Notes: generated by a model from the sequence alone, not told the origin. 64,000 nucleotides of DNA from Polaribacter sp. NJDZ03 (GCF_019263805.1 NZ_CP079195.1:2529001-2593000), one strand, 5' to 3'; shown: positions 35,086 through 43,671, counted from the stretch's first letter. Numbers and translations: made by a program.

Positions 35086-36658
35086 ATGAACAAAAACAAA
35101 TCAATCAACCTTTTTAAACTTGGAATTCTATTTTTTGGAATTTCATTATTACTTTGGAATTGTGAAAAAGAAGAAAACCAACTAGTTCAGGAAAATACTG
35201 TTTCTGAACAACTACAAAAAATCTTTAATCAAAATGATTTTAGCAACTTAATTCCTTATGAATTTACTGTAGATTTTAGCAGCCCTGTAAAATCCTACTC
35301 CGAAGATTTAGAATTATTTTACTACGAACTTCCTGTCAATTATACTTCTTTATTGAACCCCCAATGAGTTAAACAAACTTAAACGAAAAGGAGGGTATTA
35401 TACTAAATATAAAATAGTAGCCATTCAAAATAATGAAGGAGATTTTAATTTTTTTGCTGCTAAATTTTATCAAAATGTAGACACCCAAAATAGTCATTTA
35501 ATTAATTCAGAAGTTTCATTCTCTAATTCTAAAAATTATTCTGGTATCATTTATTTAGTAGATAAAGAAAAAAACTTTGTCTATACTAAAAAAGTCGATA
35601 AAGGTAATGTAACACACTATTCACCTTTTAAAACAAAAAAAGAATCTTCAACATCAACATTTGCTAAAAGCGATTCAAATTGTGAAACTGTTAGACTTGT
35701 TACAGAATATACAGATTGGTATAATATATCTAGTGATGAAGACGGAATTTTTATAGTATACCAAGGTACAACAATAACTGGGTATGATTATGAGGAAATT
35801 TGTATAACTAGAGGTAGTTTGCCCGAAATGAATAGATTTGGGCCAAATGGTGCTGGTATCTATAAAAAAACAGGCACTAACAATACTGGAGAAAAAGAAG
35901 AAAAAATTGCTTTTATTAATGATGCAATTAGTTATTGTGGACCAGGGTTATTTCCTAATAGTAATGGTGATTGTGTAAAGGATTTGGAAGATCATATTGA
36001 TTCCTCTGACCTTACAGGTAAAGCAGAGTGTTTAAACGATAGTTTAACCAAAGATAGTAATGATTTTGTTAAAGATTTATTAGCTAATTTTAATGGAAAC
36101 TCTGAATTTAACATAAATAGATCTTCAAAAGATAAAATTTTTAGAAAAAATACTAATATTGAACTTAATGGAAAAACTACGTATCTACCTGGTTCCTCAT
36201 TAATAAATATTAATATTAGTACTGGAAGATTATCAAATATGTCTTCATTAGCTGGCATAAGAACTATACTACATGAATATATACATGCAGATATGTTTAG
36301 AAAATTAAATACAAAATATTCAATAAACGGTGATTTAGATTTTAAACAAACGTTTAACCATTTTAAAAATGTTAACTTTAAACCAGACCCTCAACACGAG
36401 ACTATGACTAAATTATATTTAAACGAAATGATATTAGCACTAAAAAATACTCATCAAAAATTAATACCTAATGAGGTAAAATATTACAAAGAAAATTATC
36501 CATTAAATACTTTAGATAATATTTATGAGGCGCTTGCATGGCAAGGATTAAAAAACCATAAATTACAAGCTTGGCTAGATAAAGGTAAAGACACAATTAA
36601 AATAAATAATACAATTAATACAAACCTATCGGGCTTAACTAAAAACTTTTGTAAGTAA
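35086..36658 (+). pseudogene. HExxH lipoprotein gene with a frameshift at a C5 run
   Basis: The first frame (35086-35367) encodes a lipoprotein signal (Cys26, LLLWNCEKEEN) and about 65 further residues, then stops. In the next frame the protein goes on without any stop from 35366 to 36658. The switch occurs at CCCCC (35358-35362). With one C fewer the product would be a single protein of about 523 residues, reading NPNELNKLKRKGG across the joint. The C-terminal part has LHEYIHADM, an HExxH zincin motif (around 36272), and YEALAWQGL after it. The peptidase function is an inference. The run may be a mutation, a slippage switch or a sequencing error. Confidence 0.72.
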
Positions 36659-37035
36659 TGAAAAAAATATTTTTAGTCATATTATTTCTTCCTTTTATTT
36701 GTTTCTCTCAAAAAGTAAAAGATACTTTATTTATAAAGCTAGATGGCAAATACTTAAAAAAAGGATTTGACTATACAGAAAAAGAACATATTTTTGTATT
36801 TAAAGACAATGATAATTCAGCAGAATTTACTTCACTATCTATTACAGACACTTTGTATAATTTAAAGCCAACAAAAATATATTGTATGAATACAATAATA
36901 AAAAAATCTGGAGCCTATTATGATAATGATAAAGTTAGAGATTATGATTTAGCTATATATTTAAATAAGCATATTGTAATTATAATTGAAAAAAAACACT
37001 TTACTAAAACTGTTGCGATTACTGAAATAGAATAA
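36658..37035 (+). CDS. Secreted protein of unknown function
   Basis: A 125-residue exported protein with a signal peptide (residues 1-17, ending CFSQ) and a beta-rich body. Its ATG overlaps the preceding TAA by one base (TAATG), a sign of translational coupling, so it is a probable partner of the HExxH lipoprotein. I do not recognise the family. It ends six bases before the R'' arm of site C, filling the second cassette. Confidence 0.65.
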   Translation: MKKIFLVILFLPFICFSQKVKDTLFIKLDGKYLKKGFDYTEKEHIFVFKDNDNSAEFTSLSITDTLYNLKPTKIYCMNTIIKKSGAYYDNDKVRDYDLAIYLNKHIVIIIEKKHFTKTVAITEIE

Positions 37036-37040
37036 TATAC

Positions 37041-37180
37041 AAACCACAACACGTTATATAAAAAATAGCAGTTAAGTGTGGGCTACAAAGTTTGTGCTTT
37101 TCTACTATTTTGTGTATAAACTGAAAGTAAAAGCATTATTATTCTACTACTTTTCATATACCAACACGTTGGCGGTAATT
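37041..37180 (+). repeat. attC-like recombination site C
   Basis: R'' AAACCACAAC (37041-37050), exact complement of GTTGTGGTTT at 35000; 4-base spacer; L'' 37055-37071; L' 37144-37160, complementary to L'' at 14 of 17 positions with only transition differences; 7-base spacer; R' GTTGGCGGTAATT from 37168. The interior differs from B and D, but arms and spacings match B. Confidence 0.68.
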
Positions 37181-37207
37181 TGAGCATACCAAACATCAAA
37201 GAAAGAA

Positions 37208-37771
37208 ATGAAAGAATATTTAAAATCATTTAATTTATTTACCGACATAGAGATTAATGATTTCTTGAATTTATCTCAAACTATTTTATTAAAAAAAGGC
37301 GATTTATATATTAATAATAATGAAATTTGCGACTCTATAGCTTTTGTCAAAAGTGGAATTTTTCGTTCCTATTATTATTCAAATAATGAAGATGAAATCA
37401 CATATTGTTTCACTTTTCCTAATAAATTATTAATGGCTTATTCTTCATTTATTTCACAAAAAAAATCTGAAGAAAATATTCAAGCTCTGACAGATGCTGA
37501 AATAATTTCAATACCAAAAGCAACTTTAGAAAATTTAGCCAAATCAAATAGTAATTGGTTGCGTTTTTTGAAAATTATTGCCGAAAAGGAATATGTTGAA
37601 TTAGAAAAATGGATATTTAATCATCAAAAAGATAAGGCTCAACAACGCTATTTAGATTTAATTACAACGCAACCTGAATATATCAAGGAGATTCCACTAC
37701 ATTATATAGCTTCTTACCTAGGCGTTACACAACGTCACCTAAGTCGAATAAGGGCTAATATTACGTATTAG
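37208..37771 (+). CDS. Crp/Fnr family transcription regulator
   Basis: A 187-residue regulator with an N-terminal cyclic-nucleotide-binding-type beta barrel (about 10-120; GDLYINNNEICDSIAFVKSG and RSYYYSNNEDEITYCF) and a short C-terminal helix-turn-helix (HYIASYLGVTQRHLSRIR, about 164-181). The absence of Arg/Ser of the classical cAMP pocket makes cAMP sensing unlikely. It lies just after the R' arm of site C and 67 bases before the short-chain dehydrogenase gene, which it may control. Confidence 0.88.
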   Translation: MKEYLKSFNLFTDIEINDFLNLSQTILLKKGDLYINNNEICDSIAFVKSGIFRSYYYSNNEDEITYCFTFPNKLLMAYSSFISQKKSEENIQALTDAEIISIPKATLENLAKSNSNWLRFLKIIAEKEYVELEKWIFNHQKDKAQQRYLDLITTQPEYIKEIPLHYIASYLGVTQRHLSRIRANITY

Positions 37772-37805
37772 ACAAATGTCCTCTTCATAAACCTTTAGTG
37801 CTTCA

Positions 37806-37813
37806 TAAATTTG
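37806..37813 (+). promoter_or_regulatory. Candidate -7 box for the dehydrogenase gene
   Basis: TAAATTTG fits TAnnTTTG exactly and ends 25 bases before the ATG at 37839. A -33 candidate (TTTAG) lies about 20 bases upstream. This suggests that the dehydrogenase has its own promoter inside the cassette. Confidence 0.4.
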
Positions 37814-37838
37814 CATATAATTTAAAAACAGATATTAT

Positions 37839-38447
37839 ATGAAAACAATAATTTTAATTGGAGCAAACGGAAAAATGGGACAAGCTGCTCTTATGGGGCT
37901 AGGAAAACACAAAGTTATAACTGCTGGACGTTCTGCTGATAGCTATGACTTTCAAGTAGATATTACAAGCGAAGCATCATTAAGGAAATTATATGAAGAT
38001 GTTGGTCATTTTGATGCTGTTGTAAACACTGTTGGTGTTTGTGAATATGCAAATTTTACTGAAATGACCGAAGAACAATGGATGAGTACCATTTTAAGTA
38101 AAATGATGGGACAAATAAACATTGTACGTATTGGTCAAGAATACATTGCAGATAAGGGGGCATTTACTTTAATAACAGGAATTTTAAATACTAAGCCTAT
38201 ACCTTTTGCAATTGCTGATGCTACTACTAGTGGCGCTATTGATACATTTGTTAAATGTGTTGCTTTTGAAATGCCAAGAGGAATCCGAGTAAACTCAATA
38301 AACCCAACTGTTTTAGAAGAGGCTTGGGATGTTTATGGTGAAATGATGCCAGGTTTTGAGCCAGTTCCTGGAAAGTTAGTAGGTAAAGCTTTTGAACGTT
38401 CGGTTGATGGATTTATTACGGGTCAAGTAATTTTTGTAGATGCATAA
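37839..38447 (+). CDS. Atypical short-chain dehydrogenase
   Basis: A 202-residue Rossmann-fold protein of the SDR superfamily. The Gly-rich loop is IGANGKMGQAAL (about 6-17), and VNTVGV stands for the NNAG motif. The expected YxxxK catalytic pair is not present: the region reads AIADATTSGAIDTFVK, where the usual Tyr is missing. The C-terminus GFITGQVIFVDA is the standard SDR ending. It may belong to the short-chain group lacking Tyr, with uncertain catalysis. Typical partner in Bacteroidota is a Crp/Fnr- or HxlR/TetR-type regulator next door, as here. Confidence 0.8.
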   Translation: MKTIILIGANGKMGQAALMGLGKHKVITAGRSADSYDFQVDITSEASLRKLYEDVGHFDAVVNTVGVCEYANFTEMTEEQWMSTILSKMMGQINIVRIGQEYIADKGAFTLITGILNTKPIPFAIADATTSGAIDTFVKCVAFEMPRGIRVNSINPTVLEEAWDVYGEMMPGFEPVPGKLVGKAFERSVDGFITGQVIFVDA

Positions 38448-38454
38448 ATACAAA

Positions 38455-38585
38455 CTTAAGCCGTATATAATTTATTGCTAAGTCCTCATCTATTTACGAA
38501 AGTTTGTGAGGACTTTTTATTTAGTTATTATTTACTAAATTAGTAGCTTAAAACACGAACCAAACCAAACACAAGAGCGTTACTT
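38455..38585 (+). repeat. attC-like site D (partly degenerate)
   Basis: It shares TCTATTTACGAAAGT (38489-38503) and CTTAAAACACG (38547-38557) with site B, and has a 9-bp inner stem AAGTCCTCA (38480-38488) with TGAGGACTT (38507-38515). R' is GTTACTT at 38579. The left arm (ACTTAAGCCG) is not complementary to the right arm of site C, so the third cassette does not show the end-to-end match seen in the first two. Confidence 0.55.
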
Positions 38586-38597
38586 TTTTAAACATTT

Positions 38598-39320
38598 TTG
38601 TCACTATCATTCTTGCTTTTTTTTAGAAGAAAATCAAAAATTGAATGTCATGAAGTTCTATTTAAATCAAACTCATATTATAAGAACCTTTCAGATGTTC
38701 ATAAAACTAATTTTCAAGCAAGAACATTATTATTTATTTCTACAACAAACTTCAGTTCAGAGCCTGATTTCATTGTAAATAAAAAAATGAAAATTATTAT
38801 TTCGAGTGCTTTTGTTCAAATTACATTTGGATTAAAAACGGATACTTTAAATAAGTTTAATGATGTATTTGTTGCACCAAGTTCTTACTCTTACAAAAAT
38901 AATACAGCAGTTTTTAAGGGTGATGTAAATATTGCAACTAAAAAGATAAATATGTCTTGGCCTGCAATAGAAAAGGGCTTTAAAATTACAGATGATGCGC
39001 TTAATTTATCTATTCACGAATTTGGTCATTGTTTAATTTTCGAGAATCATACAAGATCTTATTTCTCTAAAATATTTAATAAAGGAGATTTTGAAAATTG
39101 GAAAAGTCAAGCAAAAACGAAATTTAAAAAAATAAAAGCGAAAGAAAACATCGTTTTAAGGGATTATGCAGGTACAAATCTTGTCGAGTTCTTTTCAGTT
39201 TCATTAGAAACCTTTATTGAACAAGCAGCATACTTTAAAGAAAACGAGCCAGAATTGTATGAAAGTATGACGCAATTATTAAAGCAAGATCCAATTAATA
39301 AAAAGGATCCTGTTTTATGA
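38598..39320 (+). CDS. MtfA-like zinc-dependent peptidase, eroded 5' end
   Basis: A 240-residue protein of the MtfA/M90 type. It has HEFGH around residues 139-143 and, later, NLVEFFSVSLETFIEQ with a following PELYESMTQLLKQDP, as in MtfA where the third zinc ligand is a Glu. No ATG fits: a stop codon at 38589 limits the frame and only TTG at 38598 is available; homologues usually carry a complete N-terminal transmembrane helix, of which only SLSFLLFF remains. Its 5' end begins 19 bases after the G of site D, so the array border may have trimmed it. No recombination site follows the gene. Confidence 0.68.
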   Translation: MSLSFLLFFRRKSKIECHEVLFKSNSYYKNLSDVHKTNFQARTLLFISTTNFSSEPDFIVNKKMKIIISSAFVQITFGLKTDTLNKFNDVFVAPSSYSYKNNTAVFKGDVNIATKKINMSWPAIEKGFKITDDALNLSIHEFGHCLIFENHTRSYFSKIFNKGDFENWKSQAKTKFKKIKAKENIVLRDYAGTNLVEFFSVSLETFIEQAAYFKENEPELYESMTQLLKQDPINKKDPVL

Positions 39321-39343
39321 TCTAAGATGTGTTTTAATCAACT

Positions 39344-39799
39344 TTAAAAATTAAACTTCGCTTGCCGATCATACATAATAATGCTTCCTGCTACGGATAC
39401 ATTTAAACTCAATTCCGATTTAAATTTTACCAAATGATGCGATTTTTCAATAGCTGCATTAGACAATCCATGATCTTCTGCGCCTAATAAATATACGCAA
39501 CGTCTCGGATGTTTAAAAGTTTCTAATTGTACTGCTTTTTCATCTAATTCTACCCCCACTAACATAGCGCCTTTTGGTAAGTTATTAAAGAAATCATCAA
39601 AAGTTTTGTAATGAAAATAAGGCATTGCTCCAGTAGCTTTGTGTGTATCGCAAGCTTGTTTAGCATAGCGATTGCCAATGGTAAAAATAAAACTTGCACC
39701 CATATTTTGTGCAGAACGCCAAAGAACTCCTAAATTTTCGGGCGTTTTTCCATTCTGAATTCCGATTCCGAAAAAACCTTGTTCTAAATTATTTACCAT
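39344..39799 (-). CDS. TrmH-family RNA 2'-O-methyltransferase
   Basis: A 151-residue SpoU/TrmH-type (SPOUT) methyltransferase with the trefoil-knot motifs: GIQNGKTPENLGVLWRSAQN (motif 1), CVYLLGAEDHGLSN (motif 2) and SLNVSVAGSIIMYDRQ (motif 3). This is the short TrmH class acting on tRNA or rRNA ribose. The start overlaps the mutS stop by one base (TAATG), so it is translated with mutS. Confidence 0.9.
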   Translation of the reverse strand: MVNNLEQGFFGIGIQNGKTPENLGVLWRSAQNMGASFIFTIGNRYAKQACDTHKATGAMPYFHYKTFDDFFNNLPKGAMLVGVELDEKAVQLETFKHPRRCVYLLGAEDHGLSNAAIEKSHHLVKFKSELSLNVSVAGSIIMYDRQAKFNF

Positions 39800-42408
39800 T
39801 AGTTTTTAATCAACATTCTTTTAATTTCATTCAACTTCATTAAGGCTTCAATAGGTGTTAAAGTATCAATGTTTGTGGCTAAAATTTCTTCTTTAATGTT
39901 TTCTAATAACGGATCATCTAACTGAAAAAAGCTGAGTTGCATTTCTTCATTCTGATCTTGTTTTAAAACGTCTTTAACTTCGGCGTTTTTGTTGTTCTTT
40001 TCTAGTTTTGCTAAAATTTTATTCGCTCTGTGGATTACCATATTCGGCATTCCTGCAAGTTTGGCAACATGAATACCAAAACTATGATCAGAACCACCAG
40101 AAACCAATTTACGCAAGAAAATAATGGTGTTTTCTAATTCTTTTACCGATACATTAAAGTTTTTAATGCGCTCAAAAGAAGTAGTCATTTCATTTAATTC
40201 ATGATAATGCGTTGCAAACAATGTTTTTGCTTTGGTTGGATGCTCGTGTAAGAACTCAGAAATAGCCCATGCAATCGAGATTCCGTCATAAGTAGAGGTT
40301 CCCCTACCAATTTCATCTAACAAAATTAAACTGCGCTCAGAAACGTTATTTAAGATCGAAGCGGTTTCATTCATTTCTACCATAAAAGTAGATTCTCCCA
40401 TCGAGATATTATCACTTGCACCAACTCTGGTAAAAATCTTATCTACAATACCAATTTTTGCATTCTGAGCCGGAACATAACTTCCCATTTGTGCTAATAA
40501 AACAATCAATGCTGTTTGTCTTAATATTGCAGATTTACCAGACATATTCGGTCCGGTAATCATAATTATTTGTTGTTGATTTCTGTTCAGCACAACATCG
40601 TTTGCAATATATGCTTGATCTATTGGTAACTGCTTTTCAATAACCGGATGACGACCATTTTTTATCTCTAAATCTGTGCTTTCATCCATAATTGGGCGCA
40701 CATAATTGTTGTCAATCGCTAAAACTGAAAAAGAAAGTAAACAGTCTATTTTTGCAATAATTTGTGCGTTTTCTTGCACAACTTGTACATATTGAATGAT
40801 ATATTGTAATAACTTAGAAAATATTTCTTGTTCTATTTTCGCTATTTTTTCTTCAGCACCTAAAATTTTAGTTTCGTATTCTTTTAACTCTTCAGTAATA
40901 TAACGTTCTGCATTTACTAAGGTTTGTTTACGAATCCATTCTTGCGGAACTTTGTCTTTATGAGAATTTCTAACCTCTATATAATACCCAAAAACATTGT
41001 TGAAAGAAATCTTTAAACTTGTAATTCCTGTGCGCTCTGTTTCACGTTTTAGCATATTATCTAAATACTCTTTACCAGAGTTAGAAATAGCGCGTAAATC
41101 ATCTAATTCTTGATGAACACCTGTTGCTATGGCATTTCCTTTATTGATGTTTACCGGAGCTTCATCAAATAAAGTTTCATTAATTTTTTCAATTAAATCA
41201 TTGCAAGTATGTAACTGATTTCCGAGAGCTTTTACAGCCTTATTTTTACTCTTTTCTGCGGATGCTTTTATCGGAAGAATCGCCTTTAAAGAATCTTTTA
41301 AAAGTACAATTTCTCTTGGTGAAGCTTTACCTGTTGCTACTTTAGAAATCAATCTTTCTAAATCGGATATTTGTTTTAATTGATAGGTTACCGTCTGAGA
41401 AAACTCATCAGAATCTATAAAAAACTTTACCAATTCATGACGATTTTTAATCTCGTCTATATTTTTTAATGGAAGCGCCAACCAACGTTTTAACAATCTT
41501 CCGCCCATTGGCGATATCGTTTTATCAATAACATTTAATAACGTTACTGCGTTTACAGAATTCGGATTATAAAGTTCTAAGTTTCGAACCGTAAAACGAT
41601 CCATCCAAACATAATTATCTTCAGCAATTCTACCAATATGTTGAATGTGTTTTAACTGATTGTGTTGCGTTTCAGATAAATAGTACATCACTGCACCGGC
41701 AGCAATAATTCCGTTTTTAACATCTTCGATTCCAAAACCTTTTAAACTTTTTACTTCAAAATGATTTTGCAACGTTTCGTTTGCGTATTCTTTTTGAAAA
41801 ACCCAATCATCTAAATAAAACGTATAATAACGGTTTTCAAAAAGTTCTAAAAATTGTTGTTTGTGTTGTTTTTGAACCAAGACTTCACTCGGACTAAAAT
41901 TCTGCAACAATTTATCTATGTATTCTGCATTTCCTTGCGCTACTAAATACTCTCCTGTAGAAACATCAAGAAAAGAAATTCCGAGTTGTTTTTTATCAAA
42001 ATGAACCGCGGCTAAAAAGTTATTTGTTTTGGTTTGTAAAACTTCGTCATTTAAAGAAACTCCAGGAGTAACCAATTCTGTAACACCACGTTTTACAATG
42101 GTTTTGGTCATTTTCGGGTCTTCTAACTGATCGCAAATGGCAACACGCATTCCAAATTTTACCAACTTTGGTAAATAGGTATTTAAAGAATGATGCGGAA
42201 AACCGGCCAATGCAGTTTCTGTTTCACTTCCGGCACCACGTTTTGTTAAGGTAATTCCTAAAACATCAGCAGCTTTTTTAGCATCTTCACCAAAGGTTTC
42301 ATAGAAATCTCCTACTCTAAAAAGTAACATTGCATCAGGATATTTATTCTTGATTGCGTTGTATTGTTTCATTAAAGGAGTAACCTTTTTTGCTTTTGAT
42401 TTTGCCAA
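39799..42408 (-). CDS. mutS: DNA mismatch repair protein MutS
   Basis: An 869-residue MutS. The N-terminal mismatch-recognition domain starts with MKQYNAIKNKYPDAMLLFRVGDFYETF, in which the Phe-x-Glu (FYE) wedge is present. Connector, lever and clamp domains follow; the ATPase has the P-loop ITGPNMSGKSAILRQTA and Walker B LILLDEIGRGTSTYDG. The C-terminus carries the usual dimerisation tail. It is transcribed with the trmH-type gene downstream. The accessory cassette array ends less than 500 bases away from this housekeeping pair. Confidence 0.96.
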   Translation of the reverse strand: MAKSKAKKVTPLMKQYNAIKNKYPDAMLLFRVGDFYETFGEDAKKAADVLGITLTKRGAGSETETALAGFPHHSLNTYLPKLVKFGMRVAICDQLEDPKMTKTIVKRGVTELVTPGVSLNDEVLQTKTNNFLAAVHFDKKQLGISFLDVSTGEYLVAQGNAEYIDKLLQNFSPSEVLVQKQHKQQFLELFENRYYTFYLDDWVFQKEYANETLQNHFEVKSLKGFGIEDVKNGIIAAGAVMYYLSETQHNQLKHIQHIGRIAEDNYVWMDRFTVRNLELYNPNSVNAVTLLNVIDKTISPMGGRLLKRWLALPLKNIDEIKNRHELVKFFIDSDEFSQTVTYQLKQISDLERLISKVATGKASPREIVLLKDSLKAILPIKASAEKSKNKAVKALGNQLHTCNDLIEKINETLFDEAPVNINKGNAIATGVHQELDDLRAISNSGKEYLDNMLKRETERTGITSLKISFNNVFGYYIEVRNSHKDKVPQEWIRKQTLVNAERYITEELKEYETKILGAEEKIAKIEQEIFSKLLQYIIQYVQVVQENAQIIAKIDCLLSFSVLAIDNNYVRPIMDESTDLEIKNGRHPVIEKQLPIDQAYIANDVVLNRNQQQIIMITGPNMSGKSAILRQTALIVLLAQMGSYVPAQNAKIGIVDKIFTRVGASDNISMGESTFMVEMNETASILNNVSERSLILLDEIGRGTSTYDGISIAWAISEFLHEHPTKAKTLFATHYHELNEMTTSFERIKNFNVSVKELENTIIFLRKLVSGGSDHSFGIHVAKLAGMPNMVIHRANKILAKLEKNNKNAEVKDVLKQDQNEEMQLSFFQLDDPLLENIKEEILATNIDTLTPIEALMKLNEIKRMLIKN

Positions 42409-42623
42409 GTTTTTGGAAATTTTCAGTTAGTTTTGCGAAGATAGAAAAAGTAGTCAGTATTCAGTTGGCAGTTTGTAGTGAACTTATTCACAATAAGTCA
42501 GAACTTTTAATTATAGGGCGATAGTTAGGAGCTTTATTTACTGAGGCATGCTTTAAAATGTTAAATATTTGTTTCGAAGCATATCTTGTAACCTTAGGTT
42601 GAGGTTGTTGATTAAAACAAAAT
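42409..42623. other. Intergenic, mutS upstream region
   Basis: No gene. A CAGT-rich phrase (CAGTATTCAGTTGGCAGT at 42454) resembles strings at 48345 and 63070. The mutS promoter must be here, but no TAnnTTTG box stands out. Confidence 0.35.
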
Positions 42624-42756
42624 TTGGGCTAAAGCCATTATGCTGGAAATACTTTAAGACCTGTGGATAAATCTACAGGTAATTGAATTAAAATTATGGA
42701 TTGTTACAGACTTTAGTCTGTGTTTAATGATCAGTTAAATATTGGCTTTAGCCAAA
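42624..42756. repeat. 133-bp element with terminal inverted repeats
   Basis: TTGGGCTAAAGCCA at 42624-42637 pairs with TGGCTTTAGCCAAA at 42743-42756 (13 of 14). Inside are two smaller hairpins, ACCTGTGGATAAATCTACAGGT around 42659-42680 and ACAGACTTTAGTCTGT near 42706-42721. No coding capacity. It has the form of a small non-autonomous mobile element or repetitive palindromic unit. Confidence 0.55.
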
Positions 42757-42842
42757 TAATTATAGTTAGGAACGCGATAAAACTCTTATAAACGAATGTT
42801 TTTAAAACCTCTGTGAGGTTTGGAGTTTTGAATAAAATAAGT

Positions 42843-43373
42843 ATGAGAAAATTAAAGAATAACGAGTTAGGAAGAATTACTGTTGATGAATTTAAAACAG
42901 TAGAGAAGACGCCTATTATAGTAGTTTTAGACAATATTAGAAGTTTAAATAATATTGGTTCTGTGTTTAGAACGAGTGATGCTTTTTTGATTGAAAAAAT
43001 CTATTTATGTGGTATTTGCGCTACTCCGCCAAATAAAGATATTCATAAAACAGCTTTAGGTGCAACAGAATCTGTGGCTTGGGAATATGTAGAGGATACG
43101 TTGACTTTAGTTGAAAAATTAAAAGCAGAAAATGTAAAAGTCTTATCTATTGAACAAGCAGAAAACGCTACAATGCTCGACACTTTTTATCCGACGATAG
43201 GAGAGAAGTATGCTATTGTAATGGGTAATGAAGTTAAAGGAGTACAACAAGAAGTTGTAAATGCGAGTGATTTGTGTATTGAAATTCCGCAATTGGGTAC
43301 CAAACATTCTTTAAATATCTCTGTTACTACAGGGGTTGTTATTTGGGACTTGTTTGTGAAGTTAAGAAAATAG
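42843..43373 (+). CDS. TrmH-family RNA methyltransferase
   Basis: A 176-residue SPOUT methyltransferase from the ATG at 42843 (RKLKNNELGRITVDEF). Motif 1 is VLDNIRSLNNIGSVFRTSDA, motif 2 YAIVMGNEVKGVQQEV, and motif 3 ELPQ-like EIPQLGTKHSLNISVTTGVV. Ten in-frame codons upstream starting at a GTG are less convincing. It is larger than the enzyme at 39344 and on the opposite strand; substrates probably differ (tRNA versus rRNA). It is divergent from mutS. Confidence 0.9.
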   Translation: MRKLKNNELGRITVDEFKTVEKTPIIVVLDNIRSLNNIGSVFRTSDAFLIEKIYLCGICATPPNKDIHKTALGATESVAWEYVEDTLTLVEKLKAENVKVLSIEQAENATMLDTFYPTIGEKYAIVMGNEVKGVQQEVVNASDLCIEIPQLGTKHSLNISVTTGVVIWDLFVKLRK

Positions 43374-43598
43374 TCCTTTTTTCATACTGTTTGTCTTTTT
43401 CGAACAGATAGAGAAATCAGATAAGGTTGCTTTGGTTTGTATATTGTTGTTATGAGGTTTCTCCTTGCGGCTAAATGACTAGTGGGTTGTTATTTTTTTT
43501 ATTTCTTTAAGCATTATATTGAATTGTCAAATTAGACTAAAAAAGGTGTTTTATAAATACAAGTAGTTAGCAAACAAGTTTAGTCCAGATTGAAGCAT
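43374..43598. other. Intergenic region
   Basis: About 225 bases with no recognisable gene between the convergent methyltransferase and mgtE genes. No clear hairpin terminator besides the repeat that follows. Confidence 0.35.
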
Positions 43599-43652
43599 TT
43601 GTTTGAGCTCTTTTTTGCTTTTTTTAGCAAAAAAAGCGAGTGCAGAAAGCTG
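43599..43652. repeat. Hairpin repeat shared with 49915-49966
   Basis: TTGTTTGAGCTCTTTTTTG followed by an A/T stem and AAAAAAAGCGAGTGCAGAAAGCTG. The same pieces occur in reverse orientation at 49915-49966. The TTTTTTGC and GCAAAAAAA parts (43611-43635) fold on each other. It lies just past the mgtE stop and may act as its terminator. Confidence 0.6.
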
Positions 43653-43671
43653 TAAATAGCTTCTAAAAAAT

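Larger units (their letters stand above)
33300..38579 (+). mobile_element. Array of integron-like gene cassettes without visible integrase
   Basis: Three units, all on the + strand, bounded by sites A, B, C and D: 33300-35000 (SIR2 gene), 35001-37168 (HExxH lipoprotein and secreted protein) and 37169-38579 (Crp/Fnr and short-chain dehydrogenase). For the first two, the first 10 bases after and including the G of G-TT are the exact reverse complement of the 10 bases at the cassette's own right site. This is what an attC-carrying circle would leave after insertion between G and TT. Sites B and C have equal spacing (4 and 7 bases) between their R and L arms. No integrase gene is in the window. 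The integron interpretation is an inference. Confidence 0.6.

Noticed and set aside
33299..38581. A CRISPR-like or simple direct-repeat array reading of the four repeated sites
   Set aside because: Sites are 1.4-2.2 kb apart, of 120-140 bases with different arms, and have genes between them; spacing and size exclude CRISPR.
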